Assembly (NCBI RefSeq): GCF_019312585.1
Contig: NZ_JAHWDP010000004.1
Location: 124,001-188,000 of the forward strand
From: Halomarinibacterium sedimenti
GTDB taxonomy: Bacteria; Bacteroidota; Bacteroidia; Flavobacteriales; Flavobacteriaceae
DNA: 64,000 nt
Reading direction: 5' to 3'
The notes below the pieces were generated by a model that had not been told where the DNA came from, searched no databases, and was given only the letters and a program-made list of their open reading frames with translations. The position numbers were made by a program, and so were the translations under genes. Below are positions 44,965-54,579 of this stretch, piece by piece. Within the stretch, counting starts at the first letter, position 1; each line of letters begins with the position of its first letter.

Positions 44965-45936
44965 TTATTGTGCTAAAGAAACTCTTTCAAAATTAACGAT
45001 TGAAACATCTCCTTTACTAGCTACGTATTGTGCTACAGATTGTTTTTCGTCCATAATAAAGTTTTGGTCCAATAAACACTTTTCTTGGTCAAGTGTTGTG
45101 TTATCAGCAATAAAACGCTCCAATTTTCCTGGAAGAATTTTATCCCAAATTTGTTCTGGTTTTCCTTCGGCTTTCAATTCAGCTTTAATAGCTTCTTCAG
45201 CTTCAGCAATTACAGCATCTGTTAATTGAGCTCTAGAAATATATTTAGGAACATTTTTTAGAGTTTTTCCTAATCTTCCTAATTCGATATTATCTTTTTC
45301 AATGACAGCGATACGAGCTTCGGTTTCTGAAGCAACAAATTCTGGATCAAAATCTTTGTAAGAAAGCGTTGTTGCACCCATGGATGCTACTTGCATAGAA
45401 ACATTTTTAGCAACTTCGGCAGCACCATCAAATGCTTTTGAAAGACCTACTAAAGCCCCAATTTTGTTTCCGTGAATGTAAGAACCTACAAAAGGAGCTT
45501 CCAAAGTCTTGTAACCACCAATTTCGATTTTTTCACCAATAACACCCGTTTGCTCAGTCAATTTTTCCTGAACTGTCATTCCGTTTTCATATTCTGCAGC
45601 AAGAAACTCCTCCATAGTTGAAGTGTTTAAAGCTACTTCTGCCATTTTGTGAGCCATTTCAACATAAGAGTCATTTTTAGATACAAAGTCGGTTTCACAG
45701 TTTAAAGAAACAATCACTCCTTTAGTAGCGGCGTCGTTCACTTTTGCTATTACAGCACCTTCACTAGAATCTCTATCGGCTCTTTTTTCAGCAATTTTTT
45801 GACCCTTTTTACGAAGGATTTCAATGGCTTTGTCGAAGTCGCCTTCGGCTTCAACTAATGCCTTTTTACAATCCATCATACCGGCTCCGGTTTTTTGTCT
45901 TAATTCGTTTACCTGTGCGGCGGTTATTTTTACCAT
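44965..45936 (-). CDS. tsf: Translation elongation factor Ts
   Basis: This factor is the nucleotide-exchange factor for EF-Tu. The start chosen gives MVKITAAQVNELRQKTGAGM, the invariant N-terminal UBA-like domain, followed by MDCKKALVEAEGDFDKAI and the dimerisation core with SLNCETDFVSKND. The 323 residues are slightly longer than in E. coli, as usual in this phylum. A longer frame exists but adds a Lys-rich stretch not found in the family. The gene follows rpsB after 71 bp and ends at a terminator. Confidence 0.96.
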   Translation of the reverse strand: MVKITAAQVNELRQKTGAGMMDCKKALVEAEGDFDKAIEILRKKGQKIAEKRADRDSSEGAVIAKVNDAATKGVIVSLNCETDFVSKNDSYVEMAHKMAEVALNTSTMEEFLAAEYENGMTVQEKLTEQTGVIGEKIEIGGYKTLEAPFVGSYIHGNKIGALVGLSKAFDGAAEVAKNVSMQVASMGATTLSYKDFDPEFVASETEARIAVIEKDNIELGRLGKTLKNVPKYISRAQLTDAVIAEAEEAIKAELKAEGKPEQIWDKILPGKLERFIADNTTLDQEKCLLDQNFIMDEKQSVAQYVASKGDVSIVNFERVSLAQ

Positions 45937-46007
45937 CGTTTTCAAGTTTTTTATTTTTTTTAGGTCTTTTGATTTCTCAAAAAACAAAGTGAATTTTATA
46001 ATTTTAG

Positions 46008-46802
46008 TTATTCTTCTTCGCTGCTAGCAGAGGATGCTACTGAAGCTCTTTTTCTTGCAGTTTTCTTAACTGCTGCTTTTGGCTCAGCATCATCATCTTC
46101 AGATTTTCCAGATTTTCTTTCTGCTAATCCTTCAGAAATAGCGGCAGTTACACTTCCAATAATGTTCTCGATAGATTTTGAAGCATCATCGTTTGATGGG
46201 ATTACATAATCAATAGGACGAGGGTCGCTATTGGTATCTACCATGGCAAAAATTGGAATATTTAATTTTTGAGCTTCTTTTACAGCAATGTGCTCACGAG
46301 TGGTATCTACAATAAATAAAGCTCCTGGAAGACGGCTCATGTCACTAATAGACCCTAAGTTTTTTTCCAATTTTGCACGAAGACGATCTACAGCTAATCT
46401 TTCTTTTTTAGAAAGTGTGTTGAACGTTCCGTCTTGCTTCATTCTATCAATAGACGCCATTTTCTTAACTGCCTTACGGATAGTTACGAAATTGGTTAAC
46501 ATACCACCTGGCCATCTTTCTGTGATGTATGGCATGTTGGCATTCTTTGCTTTTTCGGCAACGATGTCTTTTGCTTGTTTTTTTGTAGCTACGAAAAGTA
46601 CTTTACGTCCACTAGCAGCAATTTTTTTAAGGGCTTCGTTAGCCTCTTCTAGTTTTGCAGCAGTTTTGTAAAGATTGATAATGTGGATTCCGTTACGCTC
46701 CATATAGATATACGGGGCCATGTTAGGATTCCATTTGCGCGTAAGGTGTCCAAAGTGTACACCAGCGTCAAGTAATTCTTTGACTTGATTGTTGTTTGCC
46801 AT
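46008..46802 (-). CDS. rpsB: 30S ribosomal protein S2
   Basis: The 264-residue product starts with the S2 hallmark VKELLDAGVHFGHLTRKWNP and continues with FVATKKQAKDIV, ERWPGGMLTNFVTIR and PIFAMVDTNSDPRPIDYVIP. The C-terminal 40 residues are a Ser/Ala/Glu-rich extension (VKKTARKRASVASSASSEEE) that is absent in E. coli S2. It leads the rpsB-tsf operon. In E. coli, S2 represses this operon through its leader; a structured leader is present here too, but homology between the leaders is not shown. Confidence 0.97.
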   Translation of the reverse strand: MANNNQVKELLDAGVHFGHLTRKWNPNMAPYIYMERNGIHIINLYKTAAKLEEANEALKKIAASGRKVLFVATKKQAKDIVAEKAKNANMPYITERWPGGMLTNFVTIRKAVKKMASIDRMKQDGTFNTLSKKERLAVDRLRAKLEKNLGSISDMSRLPGALFIVDTTREHIAVKEAQKLNIPIFAMVDTNSDPRPIDYVIPSNDDASKSIENIIGSVTAAISEGLAERKSGKSEDDDAEPKAAVKKTARKRASVASSASSEEE

Positions 46803-46845
46803 TTTGTTTTTAGTTTACGTTCTGTAATAAATAGATAGCAATCTT

Positions 46846-46904
46846 TCTGCAGCGCAGACTTGATTTAGATGCTAAACTAATTGTCTCACCCGGCAGAGTG
46901 GGAC
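46846..46904 (-). promoter_or_regulatory. Hairpins in the rpsB-tsf leader
   Basis: Three small stem-loops are visible upstream of rpsB: TCTGC/GCAGA (46846-46858), TTTAG/CTAAA around a CAT loop in between, and GTCTCAC/GTGGGAC with one G-U pair (46883-46904). A protein-binding leader is an inference. Confidence 0.35.
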
Positions 46905-46947
46905 TAACAGCTTAATTAATTAATAAAAATATGAACTTAGTTAACCC

Positions 46948-46977
46948 ATTGGGTGTTTTCAAACGAAAACACCCAAT
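46948..46977 (-). terminator. Strong hairpin between rpsI and rpsB without T tract
   Basis: A 13-bp perfect stem ATTGGGTGTTTTC / GAAAACACCCAAT with a four-base loop, extended by an outer AACC/GGTT pair across an internal loop. No T run follows on the minus strand, so it may be a processing or attenuation site rather than a classical terminator. Confidence 0.5.
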
Positions 46978-46990
46978 AAGGTTGAAAATA

Positions 46991-47377
46991 TTAACGTTTA
47001 GAGAACTGGAATTTCTTACGAGCTTTCTTCTGACCGAATTTCTTACGTTCTACCATTCTTGGGTCTCTTGTAAGTAATCCTTCTGGCTTAAGAACCAATC
47101 TGTGTTCTTCATTAATTTCACACATTGCACGTGAAATTGCCAAACGAACAGCTTCAGCTTGTCCAGTGATACCACCTCCAAATACGTTTACTTTTATGTC
47201 GTAAGCCTTTTCGTTATCTGTTAACATTAAAGGCTGTTGCACTTTGTAACGTAGTGTTGGGGTAGTAAAATAATTATCTAATTCGCGGTTGTTAATTGTA
47301 ATTTTACCCTTTCCTTTAGTAAGGTAAATACGAGCCACGGCAGTTTTTCTTCTTCCTATTTTGTGTATTGTCTCCAT
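46991..47377 (-). CDS. rpsI: 30S ribosomal protein S9
   Basis: The 128-residue product has the family start IGRRKTAVARIYLTKGKGKI and ends in the basic tail KKFGQKKARKKFQFSKR; the final Lys-Arg reaches the P-site tRNA in the known structure. GGGITGQAEAVRLAISRAM is also conserved. Its ATG overlaps the rplM stop by one base (TAATGG), giving the usual L13-S9 pair. Confidence 0.98.
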   Translation of the reverse strand: METIHKIGRRKTAVARIYLTKGKGKITINNRELDNYFTTPTLRYKVQQPLMLTDNEKAYDIKVNVFGGGITGQAEAVRLAISRAMCEINEEHRLVLKPEGLLTRDPRMVERKKFGQKKARKKFQFSKR

Positions 47378-47832
47378 TACTTAGTATCGTTAAGGTTAAT
47401 TACTTTAGGCTTTTGAGCTTCTTGGTCATGCTCTGCACCTACATACACTTTAAGGTTTCTGAAAAGTGCTGCACCTAACTTATTTTTAGGTAACATTCCT
47501 TTTACAGCTTTTTCAACCAATCTAGCCGGATCTTTTGTATACATTTCCTTAGCGGTTAATGTACGTTGTCCTCCAGGATATCCTGTGTGACGAACATAGG
47601 ATTTAGCATCCCATTTTTTACCAGTTAAATTAATTTTAGCAGCGTTAGTTACTACTACATTATCTCCACAATCTACATGTGGAGTAAAATTTGGCTTGTG
47701 TTTTCCACGAAGTAACTTAGCCACTTCGCTGGCAAGACGACCCAATGCCTGGCCGTCCGCATCTACCAATACCCATTCTTTGTTAACGGTATTTTTGTTA
47801 GCAGACACTGTTTTGTAACTTAATGTATCCAT
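47377..47832 (-). CDS. rplM: 50S ribosomal protein L13
   Basis: The 151-residue product has WVLVDADGQALGRLASEVAK, LRGKHKPNFTPHVDCGDNVVV and YPGGQRTLTAKEM, all L13 hallmarks. It leads the rplM-rpsI operon. The best promoter of the window lies 54 bp upstream, and a small hairpin (CCTCT/AGAGG) lies in the leader. Confidence 0.98.
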   Translation of the reverse strand: MDTLSYKTVSANKNTVNKEWVLVDADGQALGRLASEVAKLLRGKHKPNFTPHVDCGDNVVVTNAAKINLTGKKWDAKSYVRHTGYPGGQRTLTAKEMYTKDPARLVEKAVKGMLPKNKLGAALFRNLKVYVGAEHDQEAQKPKVINLNDTK

Positions 47833-47886
47833 TTAGTTTTTTGTCAATAGTTAATAAATCATTGATAATCCTCTCTAAGAGGGGTG

Positions 47887-47917
47887 CAAATGTAATGCTA
47901 TTTATTTGAAAAACAAA
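47887..47917 (-). promoter_or_regulatory. rplM-rpsI promoter, -33 and -7 elements
   Basis: TACATTTG (47887-47894) and TTTG (47914-47917), read on the minus strand, are separated by 19 bp. This is the spacing reported for Flavobacterium promoters. Confidence 0.7.
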
Positions 47918-48041
47918 CAGTCATATTTTTTTTTTGAAGTACGTTAAAAAAGTTAAAATTCTCTTAATAATTCCATTTAACTGTCACATTCAAACGTACT
48001 TTAAGTCTATTATATCATCAATCAAATCAAAACTAGCCAAT

Positions 48042-50687
48042 ATGTCTTTCCAGAAAAGGGCATTTATGCCCATCGCAATTCTTATTTCTAGTCTTTCATT
48101 CTCTCAAGAAGAAGCTTCAGAAATAAATAAAAAACAATATGAAAAAAGAGTCTATACTACGGCTTCCATTGTTGGTAAAGGAGAAATTACCATAGATGGA
48201 AAGATAGATGAAGAAGCTTGGAATGTTGTGGAATGGTCATCAGACTATGTAGAATTTGAACCAGATGTGGGTACTGCTCCTACAGAACAAACCAAACTTA
48301 AGATTGCCTACGACGATAAAAATCTTTATGTGGCCTTTAAATGCTATGAAAAAGATCCGTCGACCATTGAAAGAAGAATGGGCAGACGGGATGATTTTCC
48401 AGGGGATTGGGTAGAACTTAATATTGATAGTTATAACGATGACCGTACAGGATTTTCATTTACCATTTCAGCTTCGGGAGTTAAAGGAGATGAATTTGTT
48501 TCTAATAATGGTAATAATTGGGATTCAAGCTGGAATCCTATATGGTATGTTGATACACAAATAGATGCTGAAGGCTGGACCGCCGAAATGCGAATACCCT
48601 TAAGTCAACTTCGTTTTGGTAACAACGAAGAACAAGTTTGGGGGCTTCAATCTACACGACGCTATTTTAAAAATGAAGAAAGATCCTTATGGCAACCCGT
48701 CCCGGCCAACCCTCCAGGATGGGTAAGTGAGTTTGGAGAGTTACGTGGGTTAATTGGTCTAAAACCACAAAAGCAATTGGAAATTCAGCCGTATACAGTG
48801 GCTCAGTTAGATACCTATGAAGCCGAAACTGGAAACCCATATAGAGATGGGAGCGACACCAAATTAACAGGAGGATTAGACGCGAAGATTGGTGTTACCA
48901 ATGACTTAACGGTCGATTTAACCATAAATCCAGATTTTGGTCAGGTAGACGCAGATCCTGGGGCTATAGCGTTGGATGGATTTGAGATTTTCTTTCAAGA
49001 ACGACGACCCTTCTTTGTGGAAAACAAAAATATATTCGATTATAATTTCGCTGGAAATCAGGACAATTTGTTCTTTTCAAGAAGGATAGGTAGAACGCCT
49101 CAAGGTTCAGCTTATGGTGAAGGTGCAGAATTTGCAGACGACCCTATTAATACAACCATTTTGGGAGCCGCTAAATTAAGTGGAAAAACCAAAGATGGAT
49201 GGACATTGGGCATATTGGAAAGTGTTACGGCTAATGAATATGCAGACTTTGTTGATGAAGAAGGAAATGAAGATGAAGTTTTAGTAGAGCCTTTAACCAA
49301 CTACTTTGTGGGAAGAGTACAAAAAGATTTTAATGATAGGAATAGCTATATAGGGGGAATTTTTACAGCCACTACAAGAAATATGGCAGATAATCTTCAG
49401 TTTTTACATAGTCATGCCTATTCGGGAGGGTTAGATTTTCAGCATAATTGGAAAGACCGAAAATATTATGTAGAAGGAAGTAGTGTTATTAGTAATGTAC
49501 GTGGTTCTGCCGAAGCTATTACCAACACACAATATTCATTAACCCACCTTTTTCAACGAGTAGATGCAAGTCATGTTGAGGTGGACCCAAACAAAACCTC
49601 ACTTACTGGAACTGGAGGGCGATTTGAAATTGGAAAGGGTAGTGGAGGTAACTGGAGGTATAATTTTGGAGGCAACTGGCGCTCACCAGAATTGGAGTTG
49701 AACGATTTAGGATTTTTGCGTCAAGCAGATGAAATAAGACAATATGCTAATGTACGACGGTTTTGGAATACCCCAACTAGCTGGTTTCGACAAGCAAATA
49801 TTGGCTTAAACCAATTTACGTCCTTCGATTTTGAAGGAAACTATAACCGTATTCAATATGAAGTAAATGGGTATGTAAATTGGAAAAACAATTGGTGGAC
49901 CGAAGGTGGAGCGGCACATAAACCTAGAATTTTTAGTAATACTGTATTGCGAGGAGGACCAAGATGGCGATGGAGTGACGAAAACTACTTCTTTTTATTC
50001 GCAGGGACCGATGGCCGAAAGAAATTTAATATGCACGTGGGCCATGTAAATTCATGGTCGCAACAACAAAATTTTGGGCTTCAGCGATATGTATTAAGGT
50101 TCTTTTACCAACCATTAAACACCCTAAGTTTATCACTTATTACAGAGTACGAGCAGAACCCAAATAAAACGCAATACGTAACTGAAAGGTCTTTCAACGG
50201 AACGCCTCGGTATGTGTTAGGGAAAATTGATAATGAATCTTTAAGTGCCACGCTAAGAGTTAACTATAATATCAACCCTAATTTAACCATTCAGTATTAC
50301 GGGCAGCCTTTTATTTTTAACGCTAAGTACTCCAACTTCAATTACGTTAATAACCCCATTGCAGAAGATTTAAACGATCGAGTTACTTGGTATGATAACA
50401 ATCAAATTTCATTTGAGGAGGGGGTTTACAATGTAGATGAAGATAAAGATGGTACGACCGATTATTCTTTTGGAGACCCAAACTTTTCATTTGTACAGTT
50501 TCGATCAAATTTAGTTGTGCGATGGGAATATATTCCAGGTTCCGAAATATTTTTAGTCTGGTCACAAGGCATCACTGGCATTGGCGATCCAAATAACAAT
50601 TTTAATACTATTATTGATAATCAACTTTTGAGTCAACGCCCACAGAACACTTTTTTAATTAAAGCTACCTATCGATTTGTATTGTAA
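48042..50687 (+). CDS. DUF5916 outer-membrane protein with CBM9-like N-terminal domain
   Basis: The 881-residue protein, counted from the ATG giving MSFQKRAFMPIAIL, starts with a signal peptide ending SLSFSQ. Next is a carbohydrate-binding family 9-like beta-sandwich (ITIDGKIDEEAWNVVEW to about residue 200, with LKIAYDDKNLYVAFKCYE). The remainder is a DUF5916 region of long beta-hairpins (LTVDLTINPDFGQVDADPG, FFQERRPFFVENKNIFDYNF) ending TFLIKATYRFVL, consistent with a large outer-membrane barrel. Its substrate and function are unknown. The longer frame starting at an upstream TTG adds 36 residues before the signal peptide and is rejected. Confidence 0.85.
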   Translation: MSFQKRAFMPIAILISSLSFSQEEASEINKKQYEKRVYTTASIVGKGEITIDGKIDEEAWNVVEWSSDYVEFEPDVGTAPTEQTKLKIAYDDKNLYVAFKCYEKDPSTIERRMGRRDDFPGDWVELNIDSYNDDRTGFSFTISASGVKGDEFVSNNGNNWDSSWNPIWYVDTQIDAEGWTAEMRIPLSQLRFGNNEEQVWGLQSTRRYFKNEERSLWQPVPANPPGWVSEFGELRGLIGLKPQKQLEIQPYTVAQLDTYEAETGNPYRDGSDTKLTGGLDAKIGVTNDLTVDLTINPDFGQVDADPGAIALDGFEIFFQERRPFFVENKNIFDYNFAGNQDNLFFSRRIGRTPQGSAYGEGAEFADDPINTTILGAAKLSGKTKDGWTLGILESVTANEYADFVDEEGNEDEVLVEPLTNYFVGRVQKDFNDRNSYIGGIFTATTRNMADNLQFLHSHAYSGGLDFQHNWKDRKYYVEGSSVISNVRGSAEAITNTQYSLTHLFQRVDASHVEVDPNKTSLTGTGGRFEIGKGSGGNWRYNFGGNWRSPELELNDLGFLRQADEIRQYANVRRFWNTPTSWFRQANIGLNQFTSFDFEGNYNRIQYEVNGYVNWKNNWWTEGGAAHKPRIFSNTVLRGGPRWRWSDENYFFLFAGTDGRKKFNMHVGHVNSWSQQQNFGLQRYVLRFFYQPLNTLSLSLITEYEQNPNKTQYVTERSFNGTPRYVLGKIDNESLSATLRVNYNINPNLTIQYYGQPFIFNAKYSNFNYVNNPIAEDLNDRVTWYDNNQISFEEGVYNVDEDKDGTTDYSFGDPNFSFVQFRSNLVVRWEYIPGSEIFLVWSQGITGIGDPNNNFNTIIDNQLLSQRPQNTFLIKATYRFVL

Positions 50688-50762
50688 ACATTATGATTCT
50701 ATTTTGAGTTTTTAAAGTAATTATGCGTTGCTTTGCACTCTTAATAAATTAACATAATAAAA

Positions 50763-51281
50763 ATGAAAAAAATTGTATTTACACTGCTAATAGCAAGCTT
50801 GCTTTTTAGTTGCAAAAAAGATGATGATGGTGATTCTGGAACTTCTTTAGAAGGAACTTGGAAACTTACCTCTTTTACTACAGAAACTGGATTCGATTTT
50901 AATGAAGACGGAACCGCTAGTAATAATATTATGAGTGAAACCAATTGTTATCAAAATGAAACTGTTTTATTTAATGGAAATGGATCGGGAACTGCCACTA
51001 ATAGATCTTATGCAGACATTACATTAGAGCTCGTTGCAGGTTCCACAACAGAATATGAATACTCAGTTACTTGTGTACAGGAAACAGAAACCAACACGTT
51101 TAGTTGGACACAAAGTGGTAATACAATTAGTATAACAGAAAGTGGAGAAACTATTTCAGGAACATTGTCTGGTTCTGTTTTAACAATAGTTATACCAAGT
51201 GGATTTTTTGTAGAAGTAGAAGAAGCTGGAGGTACAGGTTTTACTACCGAAGATGTTACCTTTGTGTATACGAAACAATAG
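50763..51281 (+). CDS. Lipocalin-like surface lipoprotein
   Basis: The 172-residue product has a lipoprotein signal ending SLLFSC and then KKDDDGDSG, an acidic export signal fitting surface exposure. The body begins LEGTWKLTSFT, the common start of lipocalin-like domains in Bacteroidota, and alternates short beta strands (FSWTQSGNTISITESGETIS). Its ligand is unknown. A weak TTGCTTTG element lies upstream, and a terminator follows 20 bp after the stop. Confidence 0.78.
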   Translation: MKKIVFTLLIASLLFSCKKDDDGDSGTSLEGTWKLTSFTTETGFDFNEDGTASNNIMSETNCYQNETVLFNGNGSGTATNRSYADITLELVAGSTTEYEYSVTCVQETETNTFSWTQSGNTISITESGETISGTLSGSVLTIVIPSGFFVEVEEAGGTGFTTEDVTFVYTKQ

Positions 51282-51300
51282 CCATTTTTACATACAACTA

Positions 51301-51331
51301 AAAAAGCCGAAAAATATCTTTCGGCTTTTTT
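51301..51331. terminator. Terminator after the lipocalin-like gene
   Basis: A 12-bp stem AAAAAGCCGAAA / TTTCGGCTTTTT (51301-51312 with 51319-51330) followed by T. Confidence 0.88.
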
Positions 51332-51636
51332 TAGTTTAAAACATTTTATCCTTTCTTCCATTTCATCGGGGAAAGGTCTTACCATAACGAATACCCATCT
51401 TTGGGCAATCTTTATTTTCAATTTATTGAGGAATCTAACATACATTTAAACATAGATTTTCAATAATCACTTTTAAAGTAGTTCAATTTTTGCCCTTATG
51501 TGTATAGCAGAGAGCCTAGTGATTAAATGTTAATGGGTATTAAAATTGACAATTATTAAGACATTTTATGGGTTAAATTTATTTTTAACCTGTAAATGTG
51601 AGGCGGGCACTCCAGCAATGGGGTGCCTTCTGCTAT
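51332..51636. other. Gene-free stretch between lipocalin terminator and polA
   Basis: This AT-rich stretch holds no supported gene. Two hairpins are seen: GGTTAAA / TTTAACC (51571-51577 with 51584-51590), and GGCACTCC / GGGGTGCC (51606-51613 with 51620-51627, one G-T pair) close to the polA stop. Confidence 0.6.
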
Positions 51637-54480
51637 TTAATGCGCTTCCAACCAGTTTTCTCCAATTCCCATGTCTACATCTAATGGAACGGCTAATGGA
51701 TAGGCGCTTTCCATTTCGGTTTTAATAAGTGTTTTTAGTTTGTCGAGTTCGGGTTTGTAGGCATCAAAGACTAATTCATCATGAACCTGAAGCAACATTT
51801 TGCTTTTAAAATTACCTGCTTCCAATTTTTGATGGATATTGATCATTGCAATTTTAATAATATCTGCAGCACTTCCCTGGATGGGTGCATTTACGGCGTT
51901 TCTTTCAGCAGCTCCACGTACCACCGCGTTGCGGCTATTAATGTCTTTTAAATAGCGACGTCGCCCCAAAACGGTTTGTACATATTCGTTTTCACGTGCA
52001 AAATCCACTTGCCCGCTCATATATTTCCGAAGCTTTGGATATGTTTTATAATAGGCTTCAATTAAGTCTTTGGCTTCTGTTCTATTTAAATCGGTTTGAT
52101 TGCTCAATCCAAAAGCTGAAACCCCATAAATAATCCCGAAGTTTACCGTTTTGGCATTGCTACGCTGTTCGCGAGTGACTTCGTTAATAGGAACATTAAA
52201 CACCTTTGAAGCGGTCGAGGCGTGAATGTCTTCGCCATTTTTAAAGGCTTGTATCATGGTATCTTCCTCGCTTAAAGCGGCAATAATTCGTAATTCAATT
52301 TGACTATAATCTGCTGCCAAAAGCACATACTCTTTATCTCTTGGGATAAACGCCTTTCGCACTTGTCGACCACGCTCAGTACGAATAGGAATATTCTGCA
52401 AATTAGGGTTGTTACTTGCCAAGCGGCCTGTAGCGGCAACCGTTTGCATATAGTCTGTATGTACGCGATTGGTGCTAGGTTCCACTTGTTCTGGTAGGGC
52501 ATCTACATAGGTGCTTTTTAATTTTGAAAGCCCTCTAAATTCTAATATATCTCGAATAATTTTATGGTCTTTGGCTAAATAGGAGAGTACATCTTCGGCT
52601 GTAGAATACTGCCCAGTTTTAGTCTTTTTGGGTTTATCGACTAACTTCATTTTATCGAATAAAATCTCTCCCAACTGTTTAGGAGATGCAATATTGAAAG
52701 TTTCTCCAGCAGCTTCATAAATTTCGGTTTCCAACTTCTTAATATCACTGTCCAACTCAACCGAAAGAGATTTCAAAAAACCTTTATCAAGGTTTATCCC
52801 TTCCAATTCCATATCTGCTAAAACACGAAGGAGGGGGATTTCAATTTCATCGAAAAGTTTTTGAGTGTTGGCCTCACCTAATTCTGTTTCAAAATGATTT
52901 TTAAGCTGAAGGGTAATATCGGCATCTTCAACAGCATATTCGGTTTGTTGCTCTATGGGCACATCGCGCATGGAAAGTTGATTTTTTCCTTTTTTACCAA
53001 TGAGTTCTTCAATAGAAATAGGCGTGTAGTTTAAATAGGTTTCTGCCAAAACATCCATGTTATGACGCATATCTGGATTGATAAGATAGTGTGCCAACAT
53101 GGTATCGAATAATTTTCCTTTTACAGAAACGCCATATTTTTTTAATACTTTAATATCGTATTTTAAATTCTGACCAATTTTTTGAATGGATTCATTTTCA
53201 AAAAAGGGGTTGAGCTGTTCAATAAGTTCTTGGGCCTCTTCTCTTGCTTCAGGAAAAGGAAGGTAAAATCCGCTGCCAGCTTCCCAGCTAAAGGCAATCC
53301 CCACCAACTCGGCAGTTAAAGGATTTAGTCCTGTGGTTTCTGTATCAAAACATACACTCTTTTGATTCAATAAATTTTGAACAAAGAGTTTTGTGCCCAA
53401 CCCATGTTGGACTGTTTGATAAAGGTGAGGGACATCTTTATACGAATTTCGGGAGCTGTAAACTTGACTTTCTTCTGTAGTTTGATCATCTCCTCCAAAA
53501 AGTGAAAACTGTCCAGCCCCTGCCGATTTTGAAGTGGTTTTTGGTTGTGGTTTCGTTTCTTCTTTATTTTCGGTGGGGGTTGTAGCAGAAGTTTCTTTTG
53601 AAAATGTTTTCAGAAAATTATCTGTTAATCTTCTAAACTCAAGTTCTTCAAAAATTTCGGTAACCCCTGTAATATCTGGGTCGCACATTTCAAAATCCTT
53701 TTCATCAAACTCTACAGGCACATCCAATAATATTTTAGCCAATTCTTTTGAAAGTAATCCTAATTCTTTGGAAGCTTCTACCTTTTCCTTCATTTTTCCT
53801 TTCAGCTTATCGGTATTAGCCAAAAGGTTTTCCATAGAGCCAAATTCGGCAATAAACTTCTTTGCTGTTTTTTCGCCGACTCCAGGAAGCCCTGGAATGT
53901 TATCGGCACTGTCACCCATCATTCCAAGAAAATCAATCACTTGGTCTGGAGTTTCTACTTCAAACTTTTTTTGAACTTCGGGAATACCCCAAACTTCATA
54001 CCCGCCACCAAAGGAATTTGGCTTGTACATAAAAATATTCTCAGAAACCAATTGCGCAAAATCTTTATCTGGTGTTACCATAAACGTTTGGTAACCTTCT
54101 TTTTCAGCTTTTTTAGCAAGCGTACCTATAATATCGTCGGCTTCATACCCTTCTTTCACCATAATAGGAATATTCATGGCTTTCAGTATTTTTTCAATAT
54201 ATGGAACGGCTAGTCTAATAGCCTCAGGGGTTTCATCACGATTGGCTTTATAGGCTTCAAACATTTCATTGCGCACATCGCTTCCGCCCTTGTCAAAACA
54301 AACCGCTAAGTGGTCTGGATGTTCACGTTTAATTACATCTAAAAGTGAGTTGGTAAACCCCAAAATAGCAGAAGTATCCATCCCTTTTGAGTTTATTCGA
54401 GGGTTTTTAATGAAAGCGTAGTAGCCTCTAAAAATTAAAGCATAGGCATCTACGAGAAAGAGTCTTTTTTGTTGTGACAT
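51637..54480 (-). CDS. polA: DNA polymerase I
   Basis: The 947-residue enzyme, from the ATG giving MSQQKRLFLVDAYALIFRG, works in Okazaki-fragment maturation and repair. It has an N-terminal 5'-3' exonuclease (AVCFDKGGSDVRNEMFEAYK, IPGLPGVGEKTAKKFI), a 3'-5' proofreading domain with the metal residues intact (Asp379 and Glu381 in FDTETTGLNPL), and the polymerase domain (VLLAADYSQIELRIIAALS; NAKTVNFGIIYGVSAFGL; LLQVHDELVFDAY). A Gln/Thr/Ser-rich linker of about 60 residues separates the first two domains. The longer frame begins at an unlikely upstream codon and overlaps the divergent iaaA start, so the shorter start is preferred. Confidence 0.96.
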   Translation of the reverse strand: MSQQKRLFLVDAYALIFRGYYAFIKNPRINSKGMDTSAILGFTNSLLDVIKREHPDHLAVCFDKGGSDVRNEMFEAYKANRDETPEAIRLAVPYIEKILKAMNIPIMVKEGYEADDIIGTLAKKAEKEGYQTFMVTPDKDFAQLVSENIFMYKPNSFGGGYEVWGIPEVQKKFEVETPDQVIDFLGMMGDSADNIPGLPGVGEKTAKKFIAEFGSMENLLANTDKLKGKMKEKVEASKELGLLSKELAKILLDVPVEFDEKDFEMCDPDITGVTEIFEELEFRRLTDNFLKTFSKETSATTPTENKEETKPQPKTTSKSAGAGQFSLFGGDDQTTEESQVYSSRNSYKDVPHLYQTVQHGLGTKLFVQNLLNQKSVCFDTETTGLNPLTAELVGIAFSWEAGSGFYLPFPEAREEAQELIEQLNPFFENESIQKIGQNLKYDIKVLKKYGVSVKGKLFDTMLAHYLINPDMRHNMDVLAETYLNYTPISIEELIGKKGKNQLSMRDVPIEQQTEYAVEDADITLQLKNHFETELGEANTQKLFDEIEIPLLRVLADMELEGINLDKGFLKSLSVELDSDIKKLETEIYEAAGETFNIASPKQLGEILFDKMKLVDKPKKTKTGQYSTAEDVLSYLAKDHKIIRDILEFRGLSKLKSTYVDALPEQVEPSTNRVHTDYMQTVAATGRLASNNPNLQNIPIRTERGRQVRKAFIPRDKEYVLLAADYSQIELRIIAALSEEDTMIQAFKNGEDIHASTASKVFNVPINEVTREQRSNAKTVNFGIIYGVSAFGLSNQTDLNRTEAKDLIEAYYKTYPKLRKYMSGQVDFARENEYVQTVLGRRRYLKDINSRNAVVRGAAERNAVNAPIQGSAADIIKIAMINIHQKLEAGNFKSKMLLQVHDELVFDAYKPELDKLKTLIKTEMESAYPLAVPLDVDMGIGENWLEAH

Positions 54481-54579
54481 AAAATGTGTGGTTGAAACCC
54501 TAAAACTACAAAACTTCTTTGGCGAATAGAAATTAATTAAAGGGCAATTTGTATTTTTCGGAACTATTAAAAATGTAAC

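Noticed and set aside
45937-45987. 17-residue N-terminal extension of EF-Ts
   Set aside because: It is Lys-rich, starts from a non-family codon, and the ATG giving MVKITAAQ matches the conserved start.
51008-51445. 145-residue open frame on the minus strand
   Set aside because: It overlaps the lipocalin-like gene in antisense and crosses its terminator, so it is a chance frame.
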